The position numbers and the translations under genes are program-made. DNA of 64,000 bases from the NCBI GenBank assembly GCA_902763155.1, contig CACWQS010000003.1:30192-94191 (forward strand), read 5' to 3'. Numbering within the stretch: position 1 is the first letter of the stretch; each line of letters opens with the position of its first letter. Shown in pieces: positions 33,154 to 41,491 of the stretch. The stretch is from an uncultured Pseudomonadota bacterium (GTDB lineage Bacteria > Pseudomonadota > Alphaproteobacteria > RF32 > CAG-239). The notes under the pieces are model-generated. The model saw nothing but the letters and a program-made list of their open reading frames with translations, did not search any database and was not told where the DNA came from.

Positions 33154-33179
33154 AAAAAACGCCCCATAAAGGGACGTTT
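33154..33179 (-). terminator. Intrinsic terminator of tRNA-fMet
   Basis: AAACGTCCC pairs with GGGGCGTTT (one G-T pair) and the minus strand continues with Ts. Confidence 0.8.
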
Positions 33180-33184
33180 CTAAG

Positions 33185-33261
<77 letters not shown>

Positions 33262-33329
33262 ATATGCGTTATATGGGTAGCCTTATAATATATGTTTTTT
33301 GGGTTGTCAAGCAAAAAAGAAAATTTTAT

Positions 33330-34025
33330 TTATTCTGTTTTAAATAGGTTAATTATCTCAGCGACCGCTTTAATTTCTTCTTCGCTTATTTGGTGTGCCA
33401 AATCTTGATAGACCGTATATTTTATCGGAACATGAAGTTTTTGCAGACATTTAACACTATGTATCAAGGTTTTATATTGTACCTTTAAATCTTCCGTCCC
33501 GTGAAACATATAAATCGGTGGATGTGATGCAATTTTTTGCGACAAAGCTGCTTCTGCTGCTACTAAGCCGGAAAGCACAAATACACCGCCAAGTGGGGCA
33601 GGGCGAGTGAGCGACGTATATAATGCCAGCATTGCACCTTGGGAAAAACCGATAATAAATGTGTGGGCGTCATCAATATTATATTTCTTTTGTTGGGTAG
33701 AGACAAAGTCGTTAATTATATCGGCACACGAATCGATTTCTGTAGCTGCAGCATCATATATGGAAAAAATATCTCTTATAGACGTTTCCTTATTGCGACG
33801 CTTATTTTCGGGATCGTATTTGAGCATACCGAACCATTGTTTTTTATGCGGATTTTTATCGCAAATTTCCGGCGCTTGCGGGGTAATTAAAATTGTATTT
33901 TCGAGGTATTTTTTAAGCCAATCAACGGCGTATTGGTGGTCTTCTAATGTACCATTATAGCCATGAAGAAATATGACCAAGTTTTTTGGTTGATGACCGA
34001 GTTGATATTGCTTAAATTCGAGCAT
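33330..34025 (-). CDS. Alpha/beta hydrolase, carboxylesterase/phospholipase family (YpfH-like)
   Basis: A 231-residue serine hydrolase. It contains FLHGYNGTLEDH (oxyanion region), the nucleophile elbow IIGFSQGAML, the acid region MFHGTEDLKV and the final His in YQDLAHQIS. These four elements match the carboxylesterase/lysophospholipase-like family (Abhydrolase_2). Likely a cytoplasmic esterase of broad or unknown specificity. There is no signal peptide. It is transcribed alone, in the opposite direction to the next cluster. Confidence 0.88.
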   Translation of the reverse strand: MLEFKQYQLGHQPKNLVIFLHGYNGTLEDHQYAVDWLKKYLENTILITPQAPEICDKNPHKKQWFGMLKYDPENKRRNKETSIRDIFSIYDAAATEIDSCADIINDFVSTQQKKYNIDDAHTFIIGFSQGAMLALYTSLTRPAPLGGVFVLSGLVAAEAALSQKIASHPPIYMFHGTEDLKVQYKTLIHSVKCLQKLHVPIKYTVYQDLAHQISEEEIKAVAEIINLFKTE

Positions 34026-34147
34026 TTACATCTTCCTTCTGCGATTATATATATCTCAATGAGGTTAAAAAACAGTTCATAAAACAAAAAATCATTTATT
34101 TATTTTATATTTTACCATAATATCAGTGTATATGATAAGGAGTATTT

Positions 34148-34888
34148 ATGGCGGATTGTTTTAAACAAATCAGAATAAATGAAGAAAAATTCAGCATTAA
34201 CGATTATGATGGTGCGGGTGCTGAAAATTATAAGATAATCTGCGGAAACATTCCGATTATGCTTTCTGCGCCACATGCCGTGAACCATTTTCGCAACGGA
34301 CAGAAAAAATGGGCTGATTTATGGACAGGAGGAATAGCGCTTTATTTGCAACAAATTACCGGTTGTCATTTGATTTATAACGCTTGTTTTGCAGAAAAAG
34401 ATCCGAATTTTGATGCACCGGAAAATAATGATTATCAAAATGCCTTGAAGCAATACTTAAAAAATACACCAGTTTATGTTTTGCTTGACTTACATGGTTC
34501 ATCTGCAAGCCGTGAGTATGCTGTCGAATTAGGTACGGCACCGTCTCCGGATAAATCGGAACAGGAAAAACAAGAAGATTTAACTTCATTACACGACGCA
34601 AAAATAATTGAAGATATCGTAATATCGACATTTAATCAAAATTTTGCAAAACTGACAACTCTTAAAAAATCTGTTTGGAAAAATAAAGTATTTTCGGCCG
34701 GCGGACAAAACACTATTACCAAAGGAATTTCCGGAACTACCGATACAGCCTGTCTGCAACTTGAAATCAATGCAGAATACAGAAATCCAGATAATCAGGC
34801 TCAGTTTATGGCGTTAATAAATGCCATGCAGCAAATTATTCAAAGGTTATCAGTTCTTAATTGGTCTGAAATAAAAAAGGAAAAATAG
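34148..34888 (+). CDS. N-formylglutamate amidohydrolase-like protein
   Basis: A 246-residue protein of the N-formylglutamate amidohydrolase (FGase) fold, a zinc hydrolase of small amides. Metal-site elements are visible in MLSAPHAVNHFRNG, VLLDLHGSSASRE and LQLEINAEYRN. AAGGAG lies before the ATG. It is the first gene of a three-gene operon: the ATP-grasp gene starts immediately after its stop. In this context it probably cuts or trims an amide bond in whatever the two ligases make, rather than serving histidine breakdown, since no hut genes are nearby. Confidence 0.78.
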   Translation: MADCFKQIRINEEKFSINDYDGAGAENYKIICGNIPIMLSAPHAVNHFRNGQKKWADLWTGGIALYLQQITGCHLIYNACFAEKDPNFDAPENNDYQNALKQYLKNTPVYVLLDLHGSSASREYAVELGTAPSPDKSEQEKQEDLTSLHDAKIIEDIVISTFNQNFAKLTTLKKSVWKNKVFSAGGQNTITKGISGTTDTACLQLEINAEYRNPDNQAQFMALINAMQQIIQRLSVLNWSEIKKEK

Positions 34889-35746
34889 ATGAAATTAAGC
34901 GGATATCTGATTGAAAAATACAACAATATGGGGAACGCTTATACTTGCAGACGTTTAGTGGAAGAAGCTCAAAAACAAAATATTGATTTAAAATTAATAG
35001 GCGTTTACGATTCTTCGGTTACTCAAGACAGTTGTTATAATAACGGAGTATTACTTTCTGCTCGGGATTTTGTAATCAATCGTTACAAATTCGGCAAAAT
35101 CAAAGACAATTTAAATAAATTGGGTAAAAAAAGTTATAATGCTCTTAACCCTCTAAATCTTTACATCAACAAGCTTGAACAATTAAAAAATATCGAATCT
35201 CAGTATTTTCAAAAGCCAAAATATATTGCCGGTATGTCTGATTTATCCTTTGAAATGTTGGCAGATATCTTAAAATTACCTTTTGTAGCCAAAGGACTGG
35301 AAAGTTCTATGGGAGAAGAAGTGTTTTTGATTAAAAATAAAAATGACTACGATGCTTTATTTCAATCTTTTTTACCAAATAAGGAATGGATTTTCCAAGA
35401 ATTTATAAAATCGAGCGCAGGGCGGGATATGCGCCTTTATTGTATCAGAGGAGAGGTTATTGCCGGAATGGAGCGAATATCAAATAATGATTTCAGAGCA
35501 AATGTTGCCCTCGGTTCATCGGTTCATAAAATAGGTATAACACCGGAGTTTCAAGCTATCGCACAAGACATTTATAGGCAAACCGGTTTGGATTTTATCG
35601 GGCTTGATTTACTTTTCGGAGCAAATGAGCCATATTTTTGTGAAATAAACGTAACTGCCGGTATGGAAGGTATTGAAAGAGCAAGCGGTATAAATGTTGC
35701 CGGTGCTTTCATAAAAACCATTAAAGGAGACTTTAATGCAGACTAA
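34889..35746 (+). CDS. RimK-like ATP-grasp ligase
   Basis: A 285-residue ATP-grasp protein of the RimK type. Recognisable are PFVAKGLESSMGEEVFLIKN (ATP-binding lysine and glycine-rich loop), WIFQEFIKSSAGRDMRLYCI and the metal-binding end FCEINVTAGMEGIERASGIN. RimK relatives join an amino acid, often glutamate, to a carboxyl group. The start codon follows the FGase stop directly with AAAGGA upstream, and the end overlaps the next gene by 11 bases. The substrate is unknown. Confidence 0.85.
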   Translation: MKLSGYLIEKYNNMGNAYTCRRLVEEAQKQNIDLKLIGVYDSSVTQDSCYNNGVLLSARDFVINRYKFGKIKDNLNKLGKKSYNALNPLNLYINKLEQLKNIESQYFQKPKYIAGMSDLSFEMLADILKLPFVAKGLESSMGEEVFLIKNKNDYDALFQSFLPNKEWIFQEFIKSSAGRDMRLYCIRGEVIAGMERISNNDFRANVALGSSVHKIGITPEFQAIAQDIYRQTGLDFIGLDLLFGANEPYFCEINVTAGMEGIERASGINVAGAFIKTIKGDFNAD

Positions 35747-37076
35747 AGATGAGGCGGAAAGCTATATATATCGGTCATATTTGAAAGCTGAGAAGTATCT
35801 ACGCTTTGCAGATAAAGATGCCATAAAGCGACATCCTCAATATTCTAAGGATATTTTGCAAAGACTTTCTGAAACACCGGCAATTACGGTTACCGGAAGC
35901 AAGGGTAAAGGTTCGGTCGCTTATATGATTTCGGAGATTTTGCAAACAAAATACAATGTTGGCTTAATGACAAGTCCGCATATCATTGATTTTTGTGAGC
36001 GTTTTAGAATTAATGGTAAGCAAATTTCTGATGTGGACTTTATTAAATGCGTTGAAAATGTCAGATTGGACTTTGAAATAATCGAAAAAACATTGACTTC
36101 TCCGGAATATATAAGTCCAATCGGTATTCAAGCAGCAGTTGCATTGATGTATTTTAATCAAAACCGGACGGAATTTAATGTTATTGAGCACGGTAAAGGG
36201 GCAAAATATGATGATGTAACGAATATAAAACATCAATACGCCGTTATAAATACAATTTTCTTGGAACATACAAGAGAGCTCGGCAAAACACTTGAAGAAA
36301 TTGCCAAAGATAAAGTTTGCACCATTACTGATGATGTTAAAATCGCAGCAACGGCAGAGCAAAAACCTGAAGTCCTAGAAATTATTCACAATCAAGCGAA
36401 ACAAAAAAAGTGCCGTTTGTTGGAATATGGTAGAGATTTTGAGGCTGAAAATATAAAATTTTTAAAATCCGGAATGGTGTTTGATGTGGTAACGGAACAA
36501 AATAGATATACCGATATTAAGATACCGCTACTCGGAGTTAACCAAGCAAAAAATTGTGCTTTGGCAATAGCTGTTTGCGAACAAGTCTTACCGGATATAA
36601 ATATTTTGAAAATGAAGCAGAAATTATCAGCTTTAGAATGGCCGGGCCGGCAAGAAATTATCAGTTCAATCCCCTTCATAATGCTTGATGCCTGCATAAA
36701 TCGCCTTAATGCCGAAAGAGTAAAAGAAACATTGAAAAATATGGATTTTTCTAGGGTTGTTACGATTATCGGTATTCCTGATGATAAAGATTTTCTTGGC
36801 GTTGCCGAAGTTATGGTTGATATATCGGAACAAATAATTTTAACCAAATCATCGAACAGACATTATATTTTTTCGGAAAAACAAATTGATATACTTAAAC
36901 AAAATGAGATAGATGCAATTTATTGTGATTCGCTGACAAAGGCTCTTTTGATGGCGCAAAGTTATAATTTACCTATTGTTATTCTTGGCACAACTTCTTT
37001 AATATCAGATGTTAAAAACAAAAAAAGTCCCGAAGTTAGAATATTTCGAAAAGAAATCTCTAAAATCGGGACTTGA
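35736..37076 (+). CDS. FolC/Mur-ligase-like protein
   Basis: A 446-residue Mur-ligase-family protein related to folylpolyglutamate synthase. The P-loop is VTGSKGKGSVAYMI, followed by LMTSPHIIDFCERFRING, the EHGKGAKYDDVTN segment in place of the usual E-x-G-L-G-G-R-L-D-x-T-N, and HTRELGKTLEEIAKDK. The C-terminal ligase domain contains the WPGRQEI segment. The altered E-x-G region suggests a non-folate substrate. It overlaps the ATP-grasp gene, so all three genes form one unit. It probably adds amino acids, perhaps glutamate, to a small molecule or peptide. Confidence 0.83.
   Translation: MQTKDEAESYIYRSYLKAEKYLRFADKDAIKRHPQYSKDILQRLSETPAITVTGSKGKGSVAYMISEILQTKYNVGLMTSPHIIDFCERFRINGKQISDVDFIKCVENVRLDFEIIEKTLTSPEYISPIGIQAAVALMYFNQNRTEFNVIEHGKGAKYDDVTNIKHQYAVINTIFLEHTRELGKTLEEIAKDKVCTITDDVKIAATAEQKPEVLEIIHNQAKQKKCRLLEYGRDFEAENIKFLKSGMVFDVVTEQNRYTDIKIPLLGVNQAKNCALAIAVCEQVLPDINILKMKQKLSALEWPGRQEIISSIPFIMLDACINRLNAERVKETLKNMDFSRVVTIIGIPDDKDFLGVAEVMVDISEQIILTKSSNRHYIFSEKQIDILKQNEIDAIYCDSLTKALLMAQSYNLPIVILGTTSLISDVKNKKSPEVRIFRKEISKIGT
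37018..37073 (-). terminator. Minus-strand terminator inside the end of the Mur-ligase-like gene
   Basis: AAGTCCCGA and TCGGGACTT form a nine-base stem over a long loop, and the minus strand continues with seven Ts. It would end a transcript coming from the short frame at 37101-37229. The plus strand overlaps coding sequence. Confidence 0.5.
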
Positions 37077-37100
37077 ATGAATGATTGAGTTACATAATCC

Positions 37101-37229
37101 TTAGAGTAGGTCACCGCCATCGCCTCTTTTGGGTTTTTTACCCGCAAAGAGAGGATTATCGGGCCTCTTGTTCGTTTTCGGACTATCGGTATTTTTGCCG
37201 AGGAAGTCCTCTTTTTCGTTAGTATTCAT
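37101..37229 (-). CDS. Possible 42-residue small protein
   Basis: A short frame beginning MNTNEKEDFLGKNTDSPKT and ending GDGGDLL, hydrophilic and probably disordered. No Shine-Dalgarno sequence precedes its ATG; the upstream sequence is AT-rich, as in Bacteroidota genes. A terminator follows on the same strand. Genuine but small, or spurious; I cannot decide. Confidence 0.35.
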   Translation of the reverse strand: MNTNEKEDFLGKNTDSPKTNKRPDNPLFAGKKPKRGDGGDLL

Positions 37230-37315
37230 AATGATATCTAAATATATGTTATCGTTTGTCGAATAGCAAATTATTTGACAAAAGTCAATAGCAAAAATGA
37301 AAAAAACGCACAAAA

Positions 37316-37343
37316 AAAAGAAAAAGCACCTCCGCCGAGGTGC
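37316..37343 (-). terminator. Intrinsic terminator of the lipoprotein gene at 37409
   Basis: GCACCTC and GAGGTGC around a four-base loop, with a long T-rich run on the minus strand. Confidence 0.85.
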
Positions 37344-37408
37344 ATGAGTATCAACATTAAATGTTTTACTTAAACTGCTTTTTAGCAAATATTCGCGCCG
37401 TCACAGCG

Positions 37409-38113
37409 CTAGAAGTCAGCTTCAACGACTCCGAATGGCTTGTCGGGAAGCTTTTTGAGTAGTTTTTTGAGCTTCTTGGACGGAATTCTATATTCTTCGC
37501 CCGAGGTTCCTCTGGGACCAAACAAAGCACGTCCACCCTTGTTGTCTTCGACCATGACTATGAAGTCTTTCTTGGTCTTGATGATGTAAACGCTCTTGTA
37601 GTTCGTTGGAGCAAGCCCTTCGCGGGGATCGATCCTTGCCACACCCCAACCGGCATCTCTTTTCATGAACACAAAGCCGGATTCAATGCTAATTTCCTGC
37701 ATCTTACCCCATAAACCGTCGCCGGTAATCTTATAGTTCTGTCGGGCAGATGGACCAGCAAGCAGACAAACATGATTATCAGCAAGAGAGATACGATAGA
37801 AGTCTTCTCCAGCTGATTCTATCTTGACGATTTTGTCTGTTAGGATAGTATGACCATCAGGCCAAGCCAACGTGGTTTGATCACCATTCTTGGCAATGAT
37901 GATTTCCATGTTATTATCCCACTGGATTGTCTCATAGAAGTTGCCTAATAGGATAGGAGTTCCGTCTGCCTGCTTAATGCTGAACAGACCATTTTTTTCA
38001 AACACCAGCAGGTTTTCATTTCCCTCGAGAGGGGTTCCCTGCGGTTTTGATTCACAACTTGTCATACCGCAACACATGGCTGCCAGTATAACCACAAATA
38101 ATAACTTTTTCAT
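37409..38113 (-). CDS. Lipoprotein of unknown function, Bacteroidota-like style
   Basis: A 234-residue protein with a lipoprotein signal, MKKLLFVVILAAMCCGMTSC, the last Cys being the likely lipidation site. The mature part is rich in short beta-strand-like segments resembling WG/KWG-repeat-type beta proteins (NGLFSIKQADGTPILLGN, GWGVARIDP). There is no Shine-Dalgarno sequence and the leader is TTATAAGCAAAATG, unlike nearby genes. Codons in this gene are richer in G and C than in its neighbours. Together these suggest recent acquisition, perhaps from Bacteroidota. Confidence 0.75.
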   Translation of the reverse strand: MKKLLFVVILAAMCCGMTSCESKPQGTPLEGNENLLVFEKNGLFSIKQADGTPILLGNFYETIQWDNNMEIIIAKNGDQTTLAWPDGHTILTDKIVKIESAGEDFYRISLADNHVCLLAGPSARQNYKITGDGLWGKMQEISIESGFVFMKRDAGWGVARIDPREGLAPTNYKSVYIIKTKKDFIVMVEDNKGGRALFGPRGTSGEEYRIPSKKLKKLLKKLPDKPFGVVEADF

Positions 38114-38296
38114 TTTGCTTATAAAATTAAAAGGTTTAACTTAAAAATAGTTACACACACAATAGATTAGAAATTACTCTATTTGTAAAATATTTTGACA
38201 ACTTTGTCAAGGAAAATAAAGAAAAAATATGCACATTTATAAAAAAAGTCTTGATTTATGGAAAATAATATAATAATTGTATGATGTTTTGAATGT

Positions 38297-38382
38297 GCGG
38301 CCATGGCGAAATTGGTAGACGCGTAACGTTGAGGTCGTTATGAGCTAAGCTCATGGAAGTTCAAGTCTTCTTGGCCGCACCA
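38297..38382 (+). tRNA. tRNA-Leu (GAG)
   Basis: A class II tRNA with acceptor GCGGCCA and TGGCCGC, anticodon stem TAACG and CGTTA around a loop with anticodon GAG, a long variable arm (TGAGCTAAGCTCA) and encoded CCA. Confidence 0.95.
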
Positions 38383-38430
38383 TTTCTGAACTGCACTTTG
38401 AAAAGCAGTGTTGTCAAAGGAGAGCTGGCT

Positions 38431-39384
38431 ATGTTGAGAATTTATAAAACAGAAGAAGTCGGTAAATTAGTCAAGCTCAAAAAATTTCGTTCTATTACAA
38501 ACGCATGGTTCAATCTTGTTAATCCAACAGGTAAAGAAATCGAACAGGTTTCGGGATTGCTCAAAGTTGATGCCGATATTTTGCAAAATTCACTTGATGC
38601 CGATGAACGTTCGCGTGTTGAGATGGAAGATGGGGTATTTTCTGCCATTGTGAACTTGCCTCTTTTGGATGAAGAAGGTAATTTTGATACGTTGCCGTGC
38701 GGTTTGGTGTTTTCTAAAGGTAATTTTTTGACAATTTGCTCAAAAGACAATCGTATTATCAGCTCTTTTAATAAAAATACCGCCAAAACTTTTGATACAC
38801 GGCGCCGCACACGCTTTATGTTGGCGATTTTGTATAAAATTACGCAGTTTTATTTGCGCTATTTGGCGATTATCAATCGTAAAACCGAGCGCTTGGAAGA
38901 GGCTTTAAAGCAGACAACCCATAATGAGGAGTTGTTTCAGTTGATGGAAATTCAGAAATCTTTGGTGTATTTTACTACGGCTTTGCGGGATAATCAGCTA
39001 GTTTTGGAGAAGATTTTGCGAATGACAAAATCTCCGGCAAGTTCTAAAATGCTTGCCTTTACCGAAGATGATACCGATTTGTTGGAAGATGTGATTGTGG
39101 AAAACAAACAAGCTATTGAAATGGTAGATATGCATCGCTCGATTTTGGAAGGAATGATGGACGGTTTTGCTTCGATAATCAACAATAATTTGAACCAAAT
39201 CATGAAATTTTTGGCGGCGATTACAATTGTGCTTTCCATTCCGACCATGCTCGTCACGTTTTGGGGAATGAATGTGGCTGTGCCGTTTGCTAACCTCACA
39301 TACGGGTTTGGTGCTGTGATAGCCCTCTCGCTGATTGGCACATTGATTGTGATTTTCTATTTCCGTAAAAAGGGAATGTTCTAA
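38431..39384 (+). CDS. CorA-family divalent cation transporter
   Basis: A 317-residue CorA-type magnesium or metal channel. The soluble N-terminal domain and long stalk helices are followed by two C-terminal membrane helices, with the signature GMN in FWGMNVAVPF between them. CorA forms a pentamer in the inner membrane and takes up magnesium, sometimes cobalt or nickel. The ATG at 38431 has AAGGAG nine bases upstream; the longer frame from 38353 overlaps tRNA-Leu and is not used. Confidence 0.92.
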   Translation: MLRIYKTEEVGKLVKLKKFRSITNAWFNLVNPTGKEIEQVSGLLKVDADILQNSLDADERSRVEMEDGVFSAIVNLPLLDEEGNFDTLPCGLVFSKGNFLTICSKDNRIISSFNKNTAKTFDTRRRTRFMLAILYKITQFYLRYLAIINRKTERLEEALKQTTHNEELFQLMEIQKSLVYFTTALRDNQLVLEKILRMTKSPASSKMLAFTEDDTDLLEDVIVENKQAIEMVDMHRSILEGMMDGFASIINNNLNQIMKFLAAITIVLSIPTMLVTFWGMNVAVPFANLTYGFGAVIALSLIGTLIVIFYFRKKGMF

Positions 39385-39447
39385 AAAATCTTGTAGAAAC
39401 TTTTATTTTTTATTGGCATAGGTCATATTTTTAGCCTATATTGAGCT

Positions 39448-39945
39448 GTGATTGAGAATATGAGGAGAAAGAACTTGTTTTTAGGCTTTGCCGTTATAGC
39501 TTTAGCAATTGTGGTCGACCAAATTAGTAAGTGGTGGATAAATGAGCATATTTATGCCGATGCACCGCTTGTTTTTGGCGACTATTTTAATGTGATAAAG
39601 GTTTGGAACAGCGGTGTAAGCTTTTCAATGTTCAGTCGGCACGGTAGCGTCGGAACAGTGGCGTTGACGGTTTTGGCGCTTGTGGTGTGTGCGTTTTTGC
39701 TCCACTGGATGTGTCAAGAGACGAATCGTTGCAAAATAGTTGCTTTGGGCATGATTATTGGTGGAGCGCTGGGCAATGTTATAGACAGATTACGCTTTGG
39801 CGCTGTGCTTGATTTTTTGGATTTTCATTTAGCACAAAGCCATTGGCCGGCTTTTAACTTGGCTGATACTTTTATTTGTATCGGGGCTTGTATTCTGATT
39901 TTAATGGAAATATTTAACGATAGGAAAGGATTGAAAAAAGAATGA
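39448..39945 (+). CDS. lspA: Lipoprotein signal peptidase (signal peptidase II)
   Basis: A 165-residue inner-membrane protein with four hydrophobic helices and the two catalytic aspartates in GNVIDRLRFGAVLDF and FNLADTF. It cleaves lipoprotein signal peptides ahead of the lipidated Cys. The frame begins with GTG at 39448; an ATG at 39460 is equally possible, and neither has a strong Shine-Dalgarno sequence. It overlaps the following lipoprotein gene by four bases, making a functional pair: enzyme and a lipoprotein substrate. Confidence 0.93.
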   Translation: MIENMRRKNLFLGFAVIALAIVVDQISKWWINEHIYADAPLVFGDYFNVIKVWNSGVSFSMFSRHGSVGTVALTVLALVVCAFLLHWMCQETNRCKIVALGMIIGGALGNVIDRLRFGAVLDFLDFHLAQSHWPAFNLADTFICIGACILILMEIFNDRKGLKKE

Positions 39946-40154
39946 AAAATTTATATTTGGTGACTGTTATCGTTATGTCTTTATGTGTGAGTGCTTGCGG
40001 AATTACTAAAAGAACACTCGGGCTTGACCGTCGCGGTCCTGATGAAACCGTTGTGCAGACTAATAATCCGTTAATTTTGCCACCGGAATATAGTGTTCGT
40101 CCGGCTCGCACGGAAAAATATGAATCTAAAGAAAGCGAAAATACGGAAGATTAA
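39942..40154 (+). CDS. Short BamF-like lipoprotein (DUF3035)
   Basis: A 70-residue lipoprotein. The signal LYLVTVIVMSLCVSACG has a lipobox with the likely lipidated Cys, followed by TLGLDRRGPDETVV and NPLILPPEYSVRP, the core of DUF3035. That family includes BamF, an alphaproteobacteria-specific accessory of the beta-barrel assembly machine at the outer membrane. It is shorter than usual members. It is coupled to lspA by a four-base overlap and followed closely by the M16 genes. Confidence 0.8.
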   Translation: MKNLYLVTVIVMSLCVSACGITKRTLGLDRRGPDETVVQTNNPLILPPEYSVRPARTEKYESKESENTED

Positions 40155-40159
40155 GATAA

Positions 40160-41491
40160 ATGCCAAAACTTCTGCTGTTAGTTGCATTTAGTGTTGTTTT
40201 TACTGTGTCGGCGCAGGCAAAACTACTTAAGACTACCGAATTTACTTTAAATAATGGTATGCCGGTGGTGGTGATCGAGAACCATAAAGCACCGATAGTT
40301 AAGCACATGGTGTGGTATAAAATCGGTGCCGCCGATGAAGCGTATGGTAAAGGTGGGGTGGCTCATCTGCTGGAACATCTGATGTTTCGCGGAACGCATG
40401 GAGTATCAGATGGCGAATTTAACCGTTGGATGAATGAACTCGGTGCCGAAAGTAATGCTTTTACCGGTCATGATGTAACGGTATATCATCAATTTGCCGA
40501 TATCAGTAAACTTGAAGCCTTGATGGCACTTGAGGCTGATCGTATGCAAAATTTAGCTTTTGATAAGAAAGCTTTTGAAGCTGAGCAAAAAATTGTTTAT
40601 CAAGAACGCAAGCAGGTGGTTGAGAATAATCCTTCGTCGGCTTTTTATGAGCGGATGAATTTGCTTTTGTGGGGAAATTCTCCCTATGGACAGCCTGTAA
40701 CCGGACAAAATGATGAGATTATGGCTCTGACTTATGAAGATGCTCGTGATTTTTATACCAAATATTATGCTCCGAATAATGCAATTTTGATTTTATCGGG
40801 TGATATCGAACCAGCATTAGCAAAAAAATTGGCAGAAAAGTATTATGGTAAGTTACCTTTAGGGCAAATTGAACATATTGCCCCTGAAGAGGTGGCGTCT
40901 TCATTTGCCGAAACATTGGAAATGGCTTTGCCTGATGTGAAAACTCCGCGGGCAATCTGGCAATATTTATTACCGAACCACGAAAGTTTACAAGATGCAG
41001 TTTATAATTATGAAGTGTTGGCAGAATATTTGGGTGGGGGAGAAACTTCGGCTTTGTATCGCGATTTGGTAGTCGAACAGCAAAGTGCGGTTACCGTTAC
41101 GGCAGATTTTCATTATGTTACACGTGGTAACGGAGTTTTCAAATTTCAACTGATACCTGATGCAAAAGAGCTGACAGATAAAACGCTTATACAGGAAAAT
41201 ATGTTGGCGGCATTGGAAGATGCAATTGCGAATTTGACTGAAGCTAAACTTGAGAAGGTTAAACGTAAAATGTTAGCTGATTTGGTTTATGTTAATGATA
41301 ACCCGAATGATGCCGCTTATTGGGTCGGATATATGATGGCGAATGGGTTTAGTCTTGAAGATGTTGAAAATTATGCCGATAAGATTAAAAATGTGTCATT
41401 AGACGGTGTGCAAAAGGCTTATGAAAATCTTCTCAAAGCACCGGTTGTTTTCGGCTTGCTTTTACCGGAAAATCTGAAAGGAAATAACTGA
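40160..41491 (+). CDS. M16 zinc peptidase, active subunit, exported
   Basis: A 443-residue M16 protease with a signal peptide (cleavage near VSAQA-K). The inverted zinc motif HLLEH lies at residues 72-76, with the distal glutamate in the FEAEQKIVYQERKQ helix. It is similar to the PqqL/YmxG group and probably degrades peptides in the periplasm. The next gene overlaps its stop codon and encodes a member without the zinc motif, so the two likely form a heterodimer like mitochondrial processing peptidase. Confidence 0.9.
   Translation: MPKLLLLVAFSVVFTVSAQAKLLKTTEFTLNNGMPVVVIENHKAPIVKHMVWYKIGAADEAYGKGGVAHLLEHLMFRGTHGVSDGEFNRWMNELGAESNAFTGHDVTVYHQFADISKLEALMALEADRMQNLAFDKKAFEAEQKIVYQERKQVVENNPSSAFYERMNLLLWGNSPYGQPVTGQNDEIMALTYEDARDFYTKYYAPNNAILILSGDIEPALAKKLAEKYYGKLPLGQIEHIAPEEVASSFAETLEMALPDVKTPRAIWQYLLPNHESLQDAVYNYEVLAEYLGGGETSALYRDLVVEQQSAVTVTADFHYVTRGNGVFKFQLIPDAKELTDKTLIQENMLAALEDAIANLTEAKLEKVKRKMLADLVYVNDNPNDAAYWVGYMMANGFSLEDVENYADKIKNVSLDGVQKAYENLLKAPVVFGLLLPENLKGNN

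Noticed and set aside
36392..36847. 151-residue open frame opposite the Mur-ligase-like gene
   Set aside because: It is an antisense shadow of a gene with recognised motifs.
38353..38430. Upstream extension of the CorA gene
   Set aside because: It overlaps tRNA-Leu; the internal ATG at 38431 has a good Shine-Dalgarno sequence.
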